35,282 bases of DNA from Mansonella perstans (Eukaryota > Nematoda > Chromadorea > Rhabditida > Onchocercidae). Of the stretch, positions 24,001-31,325 are shown one piece after another. Within the stretch, counting starts at the first letter, position 1; each line of letters opens with the position of its first letter. Location of the stretch: NCBI GenBank assembly GCA_037074765.1, contig JBAMDO010000349.1, positions 1 through 35,282 of the forward strand, read 5' to 3'. The translations under genes were made by a program, and so were the position numbers. The notes under the pieces are model-generated. The model worked only from the letters and a program-made list of their open reading frames with translations. It ran no database searches and was not told the DNA's origin.

Positions 24001-27000
24001 TACATTTTTCATTATATTAGCTTAAAAAATTCTAACAAAATAAGAGAATTAACGCAGCAAAAAAAAAAAAAGAAAATATAAAATTGCGTATTTTTTAATA
24101 AGCTTAGTTGAATCATTACGTGCATTTATACGTGTGTACGTTACACGTATATGTGTGCATACCTGCATGCGTGTATATACGTGTATAGGTATACGTTGCA
24201 TGTATATGTATGTTCCACGTATATGCGTTTATAAACACGCGTACATTTGTTGTTTTTACATATTTCATATATATGTGTGTGTATATGTTTGTTTCATTTG
24301 TTTCGTGCGTTTACACTGTTTTGCTTGTACTGAGTGTATATGCTTGCACACTGGCATGCTGCATGTATATGCTGTAAATTTTTTTCGAATTTCAAATTGG
24401 TTTTTTTCATTTCCTTTTTGCTCTCTGAAGTAACATTTATAAGCTTAAAACTCTCTTTTATGATAAGTAATTAATTCTATTGTAAGTATCAATTCCATTA
24501 AATGAATAAGTAAATCCTATTATTTATATAATTAATTCCAAAAAAAAAAATTTCTTGAAAAAGAGTTCAGTTATACTTATAAATTCTATTAAACGTACTT
24601 TCTATTAAACAAGATAAATTCTGTCATATATATAGCTAACGAACATTATCATTACGAACCAGAACGAAAGATGATTAAATCTAAATCTCCATTTAATTCA
24701 ATCTACAAATCCGATAGTTAATTATTTCGGTATCAAAACATTTTGTATATCACTGATCACAGCGTAATGAAATATGCATTTATCCTAAGGATATTACATC
24801 TTTAACAATTTCCAACAATAGGTTTATCACAGGTGATGTTTCCAGTGAAAGAGATCAGCACGTTAATAGATTTTCCAGGTAGCATAAATAGAAAGTAGGC
24901 GAAAAATGTTATCAGTTGATAGTTTAGCAAATTTTTTCCACTTGCAAAAAGAAATAAAAATTCGACCAATCCGGGAATGAAATCCTGGAATGATCAGAAA
25001 AAAAATTATTAAACATATAAATAATTTTCTATTTTTACGATAAATAGGAAAAATCAGAGTTTTAAAACTTAAAATTTTAGTTAAGATTCCAACTTTCAAA
25101 GTATATTAATAAAAAAAAGACAAAAAACTATAAATTCTAAATTTGTTTTTCAGTTTGGTAACATTTCAGCAGCAGTTACTTATTTTCACCTTCCTATTCA
25201 ATCATTCAAATAATTGCAAGTAATTATTAATGAATTGAAGTGATTGATTGCAATTGTTTCAGTAGAAAAGAAGAATTTTTTTCTTTTTGAATTCCAACGT
25301 TACCAAATATTTCCTTTTTTCGTTCTGTTCAATTGTTCATATATTCTTGAATTCTTTTTTTCTTTCCAGAAAATGGAAGAAAATAATGCGAAGGTTATTT
25401 TTTTAATCTAAAGGCCACCAGGTCACGCTTTTAAAATGCATAATATTTTGCACAGAAATACTCGGCAACAAATAAGTGTAAAATTTTTTAAAAGCATTTT
25501 TTTTGATTTTATTCCTTGTTGTTAAACTAACAATGATGAAATATTTTGAAACAAAGAAAAAACAAAAAAATTCGGAAATGTTTGTTTTGAATTTATTTTG
25601 TTTGAAAAAAATTAGCAAATATTTTAAACTTAGTAAATTACAAAAAAAAGAAAAAATTCTTCTTTCTTATCAACAAAAAAGAGAAAAAAATTTTCCCTTG
25701 TTTTTTAATTTTTTTAAATTTAAAGAAAAAAAAGAAGCAAATTGTAATACAATTAACACAAAATATCGAACAAATGATTTTTTTTTCAGAAATATATGAA
25801 AAAAATTTTGCAGCAATAAAAAAAGATTGTTTCGTTCTTGATTAAATTTTTTTGTCACTTTTTAATTTCCTTTGAAATAATTTAAATTTAAGGAAGAAAA
25901 AGGGGGACAAACTGATGAAAGGAAAAAAAGAAAAAAGTTTCATGTTTTTTTTTGGCAATTTTTTAATCCAAGTAAAATTTAATTAAATTCATCAGCATTT
26001 GACTGCTTTTGTCTTTTTTTTGTTGCGAAAGAAACGCTTCAAACTTCGAATTTTTTTTAGGATTTTAATATCCAATGATTTAAAAAAAAAGTATTGAATT
26101 ACTGAATTTTTATTTTTCAATAGTAATAGGGCCGGATTACGTGATCGTGAACGTTAAATGTTTTTTGCAAATAACGTGATAGATTACGAGTAATTGCGTG
26201 TATAAAATGAATGTGTCAATTTGAATGGTATTTTAAAAAAAAAGAAAAAAGGAATTCAAGATGAAGGTAGTTTAAAAATGAAAAATTTTTAAACATTAAT
26301 TTTAAACAAAAAGCAATTGTGGTGAGATTGTTTTTAAACATTTCGCTGACGTTTGAGTAAATAAATACAAAGAATTTTAAAACAGTTTTTTTTTTTTCTG
26401 AAATTTTCATCGCTTACTTAAATTACTTTTTAAAGTGCAAAAAAGAAAAAAGGATGGAAAATTACAAAATGCTAATGCAATTCCGATATTGATTTCAATG
26501 CATTAGAAAAAAGACAATTTCAGATTTTTTTTTTCTGAATAAATTTGGATGAATGAGAAATTTTCACCTCAAATGATGGAAAATTTTCAATATATTCTGA
26601 ATAATGGTAGGAAAAGAAAAAAAAAAAGAAAATTCGGATTAAATGATCCAAATGAAAGTTACCGTTTATCATTTCTTTCAAAAAGAGAAAAAAAACCTGT
26701 ATTTCACGGAACGGAATGAAATGAAATGAATTAATAAATCTCACAATGAGACAAATGTTAGTGAAGAAGAAACAACGAAATTCGAAAGAACCGATAACTT
26801 CCTTGTTTCTTCAGCAACATTTCACTTTAAAAATTAATGACACAATTTGAACAAATGACCTTTTTTTTTTTAAAAAATTGCAAAAAAAGTGAAATTTATT
26901 TCTTTTAGAAAAAAGAAAATTGCTAAAAGTCTTTGTCATTTATTCAGTAAAGTTTCTAGTTTTGAAGAAAAAAAATGAAAATAATTGCAATGGAAAAAAT

Positions 27001-28052
27001 GGTATGCCGTAAAAATTAATTTGCAATTAATTGAAATTTTTGAAAAAAAAGTGAAATTTTAAAGCTAACTAAAAAAAGGCTAGAAAGATAACAATGATAA
27101 TATTATTCTAATGTTTAATTACTGTACAAATACTTGTTCAATTAGTAGCTAAACAAACAAATGAACTGCTACGCAAATAATTTGTGTGTCACAGAATATT
27201 TGATGTAATTTTACTTTCTTCTTTTTTTTTATGACAAATTAAACTTGATATTTGATCAAATAGTAGTATAAAATTATTTTTTAATATAACAATTTTTTTT
27301 TTGGAAACTTACGTTCAAGATAATAATTATGTTATATTTCATTTTAAATTTAGATATTCAAATTTTAGGTTTTAATTTTAATTCGAAACACTTATTTATA
27401 AACACATACAAGATGCATGTTATTGTAGCAAATAATAATAGTAATTATTGAATTAGAAGTTACTGGAATTAGTAATTATCAATAACAATTTTTAAAACAA
27501 AATTATTTCAGAAATCACTTATTTGCTAAATGATAAGCCTTTATAAATATGATAAGTTATGTGTGGTAAAAAAAATTTCATAATTAAATATAAGTTAATG
27601 AGTTATTAATTAATTCATTTTGTCCGACTATTTTCCGTTTGCTGTTTGTTTTGTTCCCAGCAAATAACAAATAAAAGTATTTTGGAAGATAGATGAAATT
27701 TTTTTAAAATAAATTTATTTCGTGCATTTTCGTATAAAAAAAAAAAAAGAAAAAAAATGAGAGACAATTTCAGTAACAAATTATCAGCGAACAAAAATGC
27801 ACCATTAAACTTTCTTTTTTTCTTTTTCGATTGCTTTTTTCTAAAATATAACAAAATACCTCTAATGTTTCCTTTGAAAGCCAATTTTTCTTCCATTGGA
27901 TCAATTAAAAATGGAGCGTTTTGATTTTCTTCACAATCATTTTTGTCAAAATTCAATTTAAATCGCTTTAATTGCCAGTAATGACGCATGCATGATACCA
28001 ATCGAAGTAAACAATGCCATACAAAAATAATGCATGAAGCAAGGAAGAACAT
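5021..28052 (-). CDS. gap-2: SynGAP/DAB2IP-type Ras GTPase-activating protein, N-terminal part of gene (span of all exons seen)
   Basis: Members of this family switch Ras/Rap off by stimulating GTP hydrolysis and act at membranes and the cell cortex through PH and C2 domains. Seen here: five common exons (16758-16882, 13241-13294, 10429-10523, 5588-5778, 5021-5186) plus five alternative first exons, all on the minus strand, all with GT/AG ends (on the minus strand) and with matching phases throughout. The longest isoform (first exon a) encodes about 274 residues within the window. Homology to SynGAP and DAB2IP is clear from the basic RTKS block, the RPSRSHESLL block and the PH-end block. The catalytic RasGAP domain is not present, so the gene is partial at its 3' end because the window ends. 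The symbol assumes a nematode; family membership is much firmer than orthology. Introns range from about 130 bp to about 11 kb. Confidence 0.85.
5588..5778 (-). CDS. gap-2: gap-2 exon 5: RPSRSHESLL block
   Basis: A 191-nt internal exon with acceptor ATTTCAG and donor G|GTTTGT, in phase 2 and out phase 1. It begins SSRNILQQSDEIACNDAG and ends RPSRSHESLLVYSSATHAID plus Leu. RPSRSHESLL followed by a short 'SSA.eAiDL' is a hallmark of the SynGAP, DAB2IP and RASAL2/raskol family just ahead of the PH domain, and contains likely phospho-serines. This exon is the convergence point for two routes: the upstream exon 4 (spare CA gives His) or the alternative first exon d at 5907-6121 (spare AG gives Ser). 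It is therefore shared by every isoform that can be assembled here. Confidence 0.92.
5907..6121 (-). CDS. gap-2: gap-2 alternative first exon d (Ser/Tyr/His-rich N-terminus)
   Basis: The ATG is at 6121-6119, with an in-frame TGA 25 codons upstream (6196-6194) and no good acceptor between them, so this reads as a first exon. It encodes 71 codons plus AG and has a donor AGAAG|GTAAAT. The spare AG joins the C of exon 5 to give Ser, keeping the RPSRSHESLL frame. The peptide starts MGFFSNTIHGYYNTRK, has a run of four serines, then SLSSLLSSLSTYYHHNYHQS, and ends MTDFKKPVTR. An isoform starting here would omit exons 2, 3 and 4, including the conserved basic RTKS block, and would be about 190 residues up to the window edge. 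The glycine at position 2 is not in a good myristoylation context (bulky F3, no Ser/Thr at 6). Confidence 0.75.
6122..10428. other. Intron 4 of gap-2, mostly featureless AT-rich sequence
   Basis: This is the large intron between exon 4 and exon 5 upstream of first exon d; its right part would include the promoter of first exon d. Apart from the less AT-rich patch at 6330-6770 I see no exon, RNA gene or mobile element. There are many poly-A/T runs and a perfect 14-base palindrome CGTAAAATTTTACG near 8286. Confidence 0.55.
6330..6770 (+). other. Less AT-rich island with two overlapping plus-strand frames
   Basis: The frame from 6442 (ATG) to 6678 encodes 78 residues (begins MKIEKCKLSKGAELLFNRR). 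A second frame inside it, 6555-6746, has 63 residues and begins MDLLYDLQNCSNETEMFD. Both are of normal complexity, unlike most open frames here. A 45-base imperfect tandem duplication follows (6693-6775: CAGATCTTAAGACGGAATAA / CAGATTTTAAGGAGGGAATA, each followed by an AATCCGGAAAAATC-like block). I recognise no family. It could be a decayed gene or transposon relic inside the intron. Confidence 0.3.
10429..10523 (-). CDS. gap-2: gap-2 exon 4: conserved basic RTKS block
   Basis: A 95-nt internal exon with acceptor TTCTATTTCAG and consensus donor CA|GTGAGT, in phase 0, out phase 2. The first residues, NFFSRPFRSSALNRTKSATK, align almost position for position with GFLSRRLKGSIKRTKSQPK of DAB2IP and SynGAP, and LERRRTANQNL follows where the family has LDRxxSFRxIL. 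The RTKS serine is a candidate basophilic-kinase/14-3-3 type site (inference from the motif R-x-K-S only). The base composition is clearly less AT-rich than the flanking introns. It is skipped in an isoform beginning at first exon d. Confidence 0.92.
10765..11405. repeat. Tandem repeat cluster in intron 3
   Basis: First, degenerate units of about 38 bases (GGAATACTGTAGGATGATA-like) at 10765-10870. Then three longer copies with TTCAGTTATTAGGTTAATTT starting at 10981, 11100 and 11253, each followed by GATCGAAAAAAATTGAGGAG and GATAACAATAGTCAACTGAA. The 119-base spacing becomes 153 because copy 2 carries an extra block (CAACTGAATTCTGAGAATAT). A partial fourth copy ends near 11405. Confidence 0.85.
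12022..12050. repeat. Perfect 10-bp hairpin
   Basis: CAATTTCACA and TGTGAAATTG separated by a 9-base loop (ACCAAAGGC). It has no T-run after it. It lies beside the exon-like patch at 12103-12166. Confidence 0.6.
12103..12166 (-). pseudogene. Possible orphan 3' exon or P450-like relic
   Basis: On the minus strand, after a possible acceptor TTTTTTCCGTAG, 20 codons run to a TGA and end QYYPDPEEYFPEDFD. This resembles the PERF region of cytochromes P450 (typically YxPDPxxFxPERF) although the Arg of PERF is Asp here. It needs a phase-2 partner, which no upstream gap-2 exon provides, and no other P450 segment is visible nearby. A second minus-strand frame starts just after the stop (12098 to 11867). 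Chance similarity is quite possible. Confidence 0.2.
13241..13294 (-). CDS. gap-2: gap-2 exon 3 (54-nt micro-exon)
   Basis: A 54-nt exon, phase 0 at both ends, with acceptor GATTTTTAG and donor GCG|GTATGC. It encodes EGQGIAIVDGPTTPQRLA. The TPQR just before the FFSR block of exon 4 resembles the ATPFR that precedes GFLSRR in DAB2IP, which supports the order exon 3 to exon 4. Because it is phase 0 in and out it can be included or skipped without changing the frame. Two upstream exons of phase 0 could feed it: exon 2 (ends TTTCAG as a codon pair) and the alternative first exon c 417 bp upstream. Confidence 0.85.
13519..13580. repeat. 31-bp direct repeat
   Basis: Two adjacent copies of AAATTGATTTCTGACCGATT plus AAAATATTAG; the second has GATCG for GACCG. 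Confidence 0.8.
13711..13764 (-). CDS. gap-2: gap-2 alternative first exon c
   Basis: The ATG is at 13764-13762, followed by 18 codons ending at a consensus donor CTCTCA|GTAAGT, phase 0, exactly matching exon 3 just downstream. The peptide is MLHRSSTIATIKLPLLLS. It would give a short isoform lacking exon 2 and the distal first exons (about 186 residues to the window edge). A long GA-repeat (TC on the plus strand, 13768-13794) lies directly 5' of the ATG and stays open in frame, so the true start could be further upstream or the segment could be an internal exon; I see no clear acceptor. The strong donor and phase fit are the main support. Confidence 0.62.
13768..13794. repeat. (TC/GA)n tract abutting first exon c
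   Basis: On the minus strand this is an uninterrupted GA run 5-10 bases ahead of the ATG of first exon c. It could be a promoter-type GA element or 5' leader; its sequence is simple enough that no factor should be named. Confidence 0.7.
13924..14041. repeat. About 62-bp direct repeat
   Basis: Two copies of AATTTTTCAAAAAAGCACGT followed by TTANTGAAATTTNAAAAANC, at about 13924 and 13988. Confidence 0.75.
14370..14530. repeat. Imperfect (ACT)n/(CTG) trinucleotide region
   Basis: Repeated ACTACTACTACT interrupted by GCTGCTGC and ACC units. Confidence 0.85.
16131..16331 (-). CDS. possible further first exon of gap-2, or small secreted-type ORF
   Basis: The ATG at 16331-16329 opens 71 codons to a stop at 16116-16118, with an upstream in-frame TAA. 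The start MVALICFVLFFAMRSVSR looks like a signal peptide or signal anchor; the rest is basic and charged (KIKRK, KKSLKDENRRSRENTREQE). Two donors are possible near the end. CCGG|GTAAAG at 16135/16136 is the better match but leaves phase 1, which does not fit exon 3. AAA|GTAGCA at 16130/16131 is weaker but leaves phase 0 and would join exon 3 in frame, after 67 codons. It could equally be a chance frame. I do not recognise the peptide. Confidence 0.3.
16460..16620. mobile_element. MITE-like element with 36-bp perfect inverted termini
   Basis: Bases 16460-16495 (TATTTTTAATTATGTTATAT then TTTTTAAATCCTAATT) are the exact reverse complement of 16585-16620. The 161-bp unit has a unique centre of about 89 bases with no coding capacity. 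If the outermost TA is taken as a target duplication it would fit the Tc1/mariner style, but TA is self-complementary so this cannot be proved from one copy. Confidence 0.6.
16758..16882 (-). CDS. gap-2: gap-2 exon 2 (common acceptor of three first exons)
   Basis: A 125-nt exon with a strong acceptor TTTTCCTTCAG and donor CAG|GTTTGT, phase 1 in, phase 0 out. A spare G from the upstream exon completes GAG (Glu); the peptide then reads TCFEQMTLDRYAWQNNKTD, followed by RGNSSICRSVLPSIVRNETV and FQ. It is distinctly less AT-rich than its surroundings. Three separate first exons (a, b and e) end with the required G. I do not see a named domain; the position corresponds to the poorly conserved N-terminal region of SynGAP-family proteins. 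An internal in-frame Met (MTLDRY) could serve as a start if a non-coding leader were spliced here. Confidence 0.85.
16883..17851. other. Intron between first exon b and exon 2
   Basis: AT-rich, with no feature beyond a (GAATGAAT) run near 17585-17625. Confidence 0.6.
17852..17993 (-). CDS. gap-2: gap-2 alternative first exon b (Thr-rich N-terminus)
   Basis: The ATG at 17993-17991 is the first in frame, with an upstream TAA about four codons before it. It has 47 codons plus a spare G, then donor GAGG|GTAATT. It starts MAIVNTTTSITTTPATFRFL and ends IPEETDNYSE with the Glu completed by exon 2. It is the closest first exon to exon 2 (intron 969 bp). The Thr run comes from ACT/ACA codons and is the only low-complexity part. 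This isoform would be about 257 residues up to the window edge. No TATA-like position can be singled out in such AT-rich flanks. Confidence 0.8.
18738..18974 (-). CDS. Possible 3' terminal exon of an unknown nested gene
   Basis: A minus-strand open segment of 78 codons and a TAA follows a good acceptor (CTTTCTCTTCGACCACAG). It reads LLHNFFPASQTFYSLLLPLN at the start and ends MKCFPWELLNANKSN, with a Lys/Glu-rich middle (AKLFKKRFEAFLENSLERF) that could form an amphipathic helix. AATAAA overlaps the last codons. It has no ATG of its own at the start and no upstream exon that I could pair with it. I do not recognise a family; chance is possible. Confidence 0.25.
   Translation of the reverse strand, partial: LLHNFFPASQTFYSLLLPLNLFLNFHIINSSNQLNNLEYAKLFKKRFEAFLENSLERFTNHVLMKCFPWELLNANKSN
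19238..19330 (-). CDS. Possible short terminal exon, unknown
   Basis: A minus-strand segment after a strong acceptor (ATTTCTCTCTCTCAG) encodes 30 residues then TAG: NIAVGFHNSANQIII followed by LPEYSLQYNPIVRTN. Sequence complexity is good, but it is short and has no partner exon. It overlaps the hairpin at 19220-19263. Confidence 0.2.
   Translation of the reverse strand, partial: NIAVGFHNSANQIIILPEYSLQYNPIVRTN
20303..20375 (-). CDS. gap-2: gap-2 alternative first exon e (short Ser/Tyr/Thr N-terminus)
   Basis: The ATG at 20375-20373 has an in-frame TAA seven codons upstream. It has 24 codons plus a spare G and donor TCAG|GTGATC. The peptide begins MCAITKSSSYDLSCYYYTRT and ends TVPS. The phase-1 G joins exon 2 exactly as for first exons a and b. 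The segment is short, but it stands out from the adjacent sequence in composition and has a start, a frame and a donor that all agree. The main doubt is that a 73-nt pattern of this kind could arise by chance in 35 kb. Confidence 0.65.
20998..21060. repeat. (CA)n microsatellite
   Basis: About 60 bases of CACACA with a few TA and CC interruptions. Confidence 0.95.
24119..24375. repeat. TACGTGTATA-type degenerate alternating repeat
   Basis: Long alternation of purine and pyrimidine with repeated ACGTATATG, GCATGCGTGTATA and TATACGTGTATA phrases. The plus-strand 99-residue open frame across it is Cys/Tyr/Val rich from the repeat itself and is not treated as a gene. Confidence 0.75.
27860..28052 (-). 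CDS. gap-2: gap-2 alternative first exon a (hydrophobic, Cys-spaced N-terminus)
   Basis: The ATG at 28052-28050 is preceded by an in-frame TGA two codons upstream, which fixes the start. It has 64 codons plus a spare G, donor AGAG|GTATTT, joining exon 2 in frame. Residues 1-22 (FFLASCIIFVWHCLLRLV core) are strongly hydrophobic, a candidate signal-anchor or membrane-inserting helix, with cysteines at 7, 14 and 21, i.e. exactly seven apart, which are possible palmitoylation sites (inference). Basic residues follow (RHYWQLKRFK), then an acidic/Asn stretch and IDPMEEKLAFKGNIR. It is the most distal promoter seen, about 11 kb from exon 2. Beyond the donor the frame stays open into low-complexity Lys-rich sequence, which I treat as intron. 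Confidence 0.78.
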
Positions 28053-29839
28053 TTTTCACTCTTTTTTTTTGGATTAATTAATTCTGATAATTAATTAAAT
28101 CTGAATTGTTGGTAAAATGATAATAATAATAGCAATAATAATGATGATGTCGACAATGTTGACACGAATGATGGATTTGATTTGAATTGTTGCAGCATTT
28201 GAAAGCAATTAATAAATGGCCTTGATTCAATATGACAACAATAACAACAACTATTTGGTGACAGGTTTTCGTTTCACAGCAATACTGTCGTCGTTTTCTC
28301 GAATAAGATTATTGATAGTAGCAGTATGAGAGTATTAATAATAATTAATAGTTTTAGTCGGAATAGGATGCGAGAAATGAAATCGGATAAATGCACATAG
28401 TGCAAATTGTGACATTTTGTAAAGTTTTAAAAATATTTAACTTAAAATATTTGTAGTAAAATAAATGTAGTAATGAACGAATTAGTTGTATATGATTCAG
28501 AGAGGAATTTGTTTTAATTTTCCATTTCACAATAAAATGTCCTTTCTTTCACTCACTTTTTTTCTTTTATTTTAAAAAAAAAAAAAAAATCATAAGTTAA
28601 ATATAGTAGCAGCGATAAGCGATAATAATAGCAATAATGCAGTAGGAATATGAAACAGAAAATATAAAACAGAAAATAATGAAATCGAATATGAAAAAAT
28701 AGGAAAATAATTAATTGGTATTTTTAAACAATTAATGAAATATAGTAATTAATAACAACAATGCAACAGTAATAATTAATAACAAAAATATAACAATAAT
28801 AGCAGCGATAGAAGAGATAGTAGTAGTCGTTGGTAGTAGTAGTAGTAGAAGTAATGGTAGTAAGAGCACCAAAGCGTGCTATTCTTATCTGGAAAAGGTA
28901 GAATAGAGGACAATTTGAGTGGTGGTTCACAAATAAAAATACAGAATAACGTTTGAAAATAACAATGACAGTGAAGTTTAACGGTGATGTTTGATGGTGG
29001 CAATAATGAATTGGCAAATAACAATGCTAAATAACTTGTTGCTCAAAAATGGTAAAAATGGATAAATGATTTAACAAAAAAAAAAACCAGTTTTGCCAAA
29101 CATTTCCCATTTTTCAAGGATCGATAGATTAATATTCTAAAATCCATCTTAATTAAAACGACAACAACAAATAGCAAACAACAAACAATAAACAATAAGC
29201 AATAAACAGAAACAGTAACACATCTGTAACAAATAACAGTAATGCAAAACAATAGGATTTTTTTTTTCAATAACAAACTAACAATAATAATATTAATTTT
29301 TTTTATTAAAATAAATTTAATTTTTTTTTAAAAAAATTTAAGAAATAAAAGACATCTCCGTATTAAAAAAATAAAAATTCGTTTCGAATTGTTTTTTTTT
29401 AAATTTTTTTTCAGTTCTACAAAAATGCTTTTGAAAAGAATTTCAAAAAGTTTATTTCTTTTATTTTAGATGAAAAAATTTTGTAAAAAAAAATCAATAC
29501 AATTATTTTTTGCTTTTTTTTTCTTATTGTTTCATATATTTTTTAATGCTTGTAAAAAAATTCACTAAGGTAATCAATGAGGAAACTGAACAAATGAATA
29601 TGTAATGGAGCAAATAAACCAAAGAATGTAAAGGAAGAAAGAAAAAATGGAACTTTTTCTTTTTTCTTCTTATTTTTAAATACAACAATAAATTTCTTCT
29701 CTCTTTCTCTCGTTCTTTCTCCATTTCCTTCTCTCCTTTCTTTCCCATTTAAAAAAAAAATTTATTTAAAAAATAACTGAAATAAAAAGGTGAGAAGAAG
29801 GAAAATTTTTCCTGATTATTAAGCAGATGAATTTATAAG

Positions 29840-29872
29840 CTCTCTCTCTCTCTCTCTCTTTCTCTCTCTTTC
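29840..29872. repeat. (TC)n microsatellite
   Basis: CTCTCTCTC run with one TTT interruption. Confidence 0.9.
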
Positions 29873-30858
29873 ACTTTTCATTTAATTTAAGGCTAGTAGG
29901 TAGAAGAGCAGAATGAAGGAAAAATTGCAAATGGTGAAAGGAGAATGAATGGGATCGGGAAAAAATGATATCTGAAAGATACCTTCAAACATAATTTTGA
30001 AAAAGCAGAACAAGTCACGGGTAAGGAAGAGTGGAAAAATGAAATTCCTGAGATAGGCCTGTTAGCTTTATGCTCCTTTCCATTACTCTTTTACTATCTC
30101 TCTCTATCGTTTCTTATAATATTTGCCAATGCCGTAATGTCACCACAATTTCCGCCTTATTTCAACAGCTTTTTTCTACACATACACCATATAGCCCATT
30201 ATTATTTCTTCATTTCTGAAAAATACTGCAGTCCCTCTATGGATTGATTAGAGATTATTTTGAGCAGTTTGATTTCATTTTGGACTTAATCTTGATTGAA
30301 AAACTGTTTTAATGAATAATTTTTATCCTCGACTTGGTTTTTAAACTATCAAGTGGATAATTTTTGTTCTAGGCTATCAAAAATACCCATTTGAACATGG
30401 ATGATTTTCAGTTCCAAGGCTTAAGGCTTTAAGGTCGGTGTTCTTCTTAACTGTTGAATGTATTAAAATTCAAATGGCTTGTTATTATAAAAAAAAAAGT
30501 AATAAATGGCCAAAAAAAACAGAAGAACCGAGACAAAATTTTGGACTATCAAGTTTAAGAGGCCCAGTGTTATATAATTTTATCATTAAGCTCAATAATC
30601 ATAGATTCCCAAATAAGGTAATTTTCTCCAAGGCTCCAATTTTTTTTTTTTTTGCCGTTCATTTTCATTTTTCAACACGGGCATTTCATTATTAGTGCCA
30701 AAACGAATCCATAAGTCCATTTCGAGAACTTTACAATGAAGAAGCATTTCTAGTTGCTTTCTCAATTTCCAACATGTGTGGTGTAGAAGCATACAAACAC
30801 ACACACACATATATTACAACATACACAAACGCAAACAAACATACACACATACACATAC

Positions 30859-31135
30859 ATACATATACAGATATGCATGTATTAACATTTATGGATTTAT
30901 ACGTCATGTAGATATATTATTATATTGAAAACAGTGAAATGTAGGAATTATTAATTAAATTCTTAAAGCTTCAATTACAGCATGAAATACGCACATCGCG
31001 ACACACACACACAAACATTTAAATAATTCTTATATACATACACATACAGATATGTATGTATTAACATTCATGGATTTATACGTGAACAATCATGTAGATA
31101 TATTTATATTGAAAACAGTGAAATTTAAGAATTGT
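30859..31135. repeat. Direct repeat, two copies 179 bp apart
   Basis: Copies at about 30859-30955 and 31038-31135 share ATACAGATATGNATGTATTA, ACATTNATGGATTTATACG, CATGTAGATATATT and TTGAAAACAGTGAAAT. The second copy has an 8-base insertion (GAACAATC) after ATACGT. CA-rich tracts precede both copies. Confidence 0.85.
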
Positions 31136-31162
31136 TCAAATTTAAGAAAAGTATTAAATCCT

Positions 31163-31325
31163 TAATACTTCAATAACAGTATCCTCCGAAATATATCCGA
31201 TGGAAGACGATAAGTTCATTTAATTCGTTTACCGCAAATAATATTCGTAATACTTCAATTACAGTATGTTCCGATACGGATTCGACAGAAGATAATGAGT
31301 TCATTTAATTCCATTATCGAAAATA
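31163..31325. repeat. 85-bp tandem duplication
   Basis: Two copies start TAATACTTCAATNACAGTAT at 31163 and 31248, each followed by CCGATNNGAAGA-like sequence and GTTCATTTAATTC. A related AAAGCTTCAATTACAGCAT occurs at 30965, so the unit overlaps the preceding repeat family. Confidence 0.8.

Larger units (their letters stand above)
20376..27859. other. Interval between first exons a and e; no supported gene
   Basis: AT-rich sequence with many poly-A/T runs. Notable items: CA tract 20998-21060, pyrimidine-rich stretch 23845-23910, and the alternating purine-pyrimidine region 24119-24375. Open frames on both strands are Lys/Phe-rich and look like by-products of poly-A/T. The minus frame at 22004-22250 is more balanced but contains no ATG and has no good splice ends. 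Confidence 0.5.

Noticed and set aside
24134..24433. 99-residue plus-strand Cys/Tyr/Val-rich frame
   Set aside because: Product of the alternating TACGTG/CATATG repeat; no family resemblance.
24800..24895. Minus-strand frame starting MLPGKSINVLISFTGNITCD
   Set aside because: Tested as a gap-2 first exon; the available GT sites leave the wrong phase or create a stop with exon 2.
27615..27859. Continuation of the first exon a frame past 27860
   Set aside because: Becomes Lys/Phe low complexity from poly-A/T, while a donor at 27859 puts the exon in the phase needed by exon 2.
30438..30810. Open frames on both strands (plus 85 residues, minus 72 residues)
   Set aside because: They look less repetitive than most, but they overlap each other, and the splice sites give no consistent phase with any neighbour.
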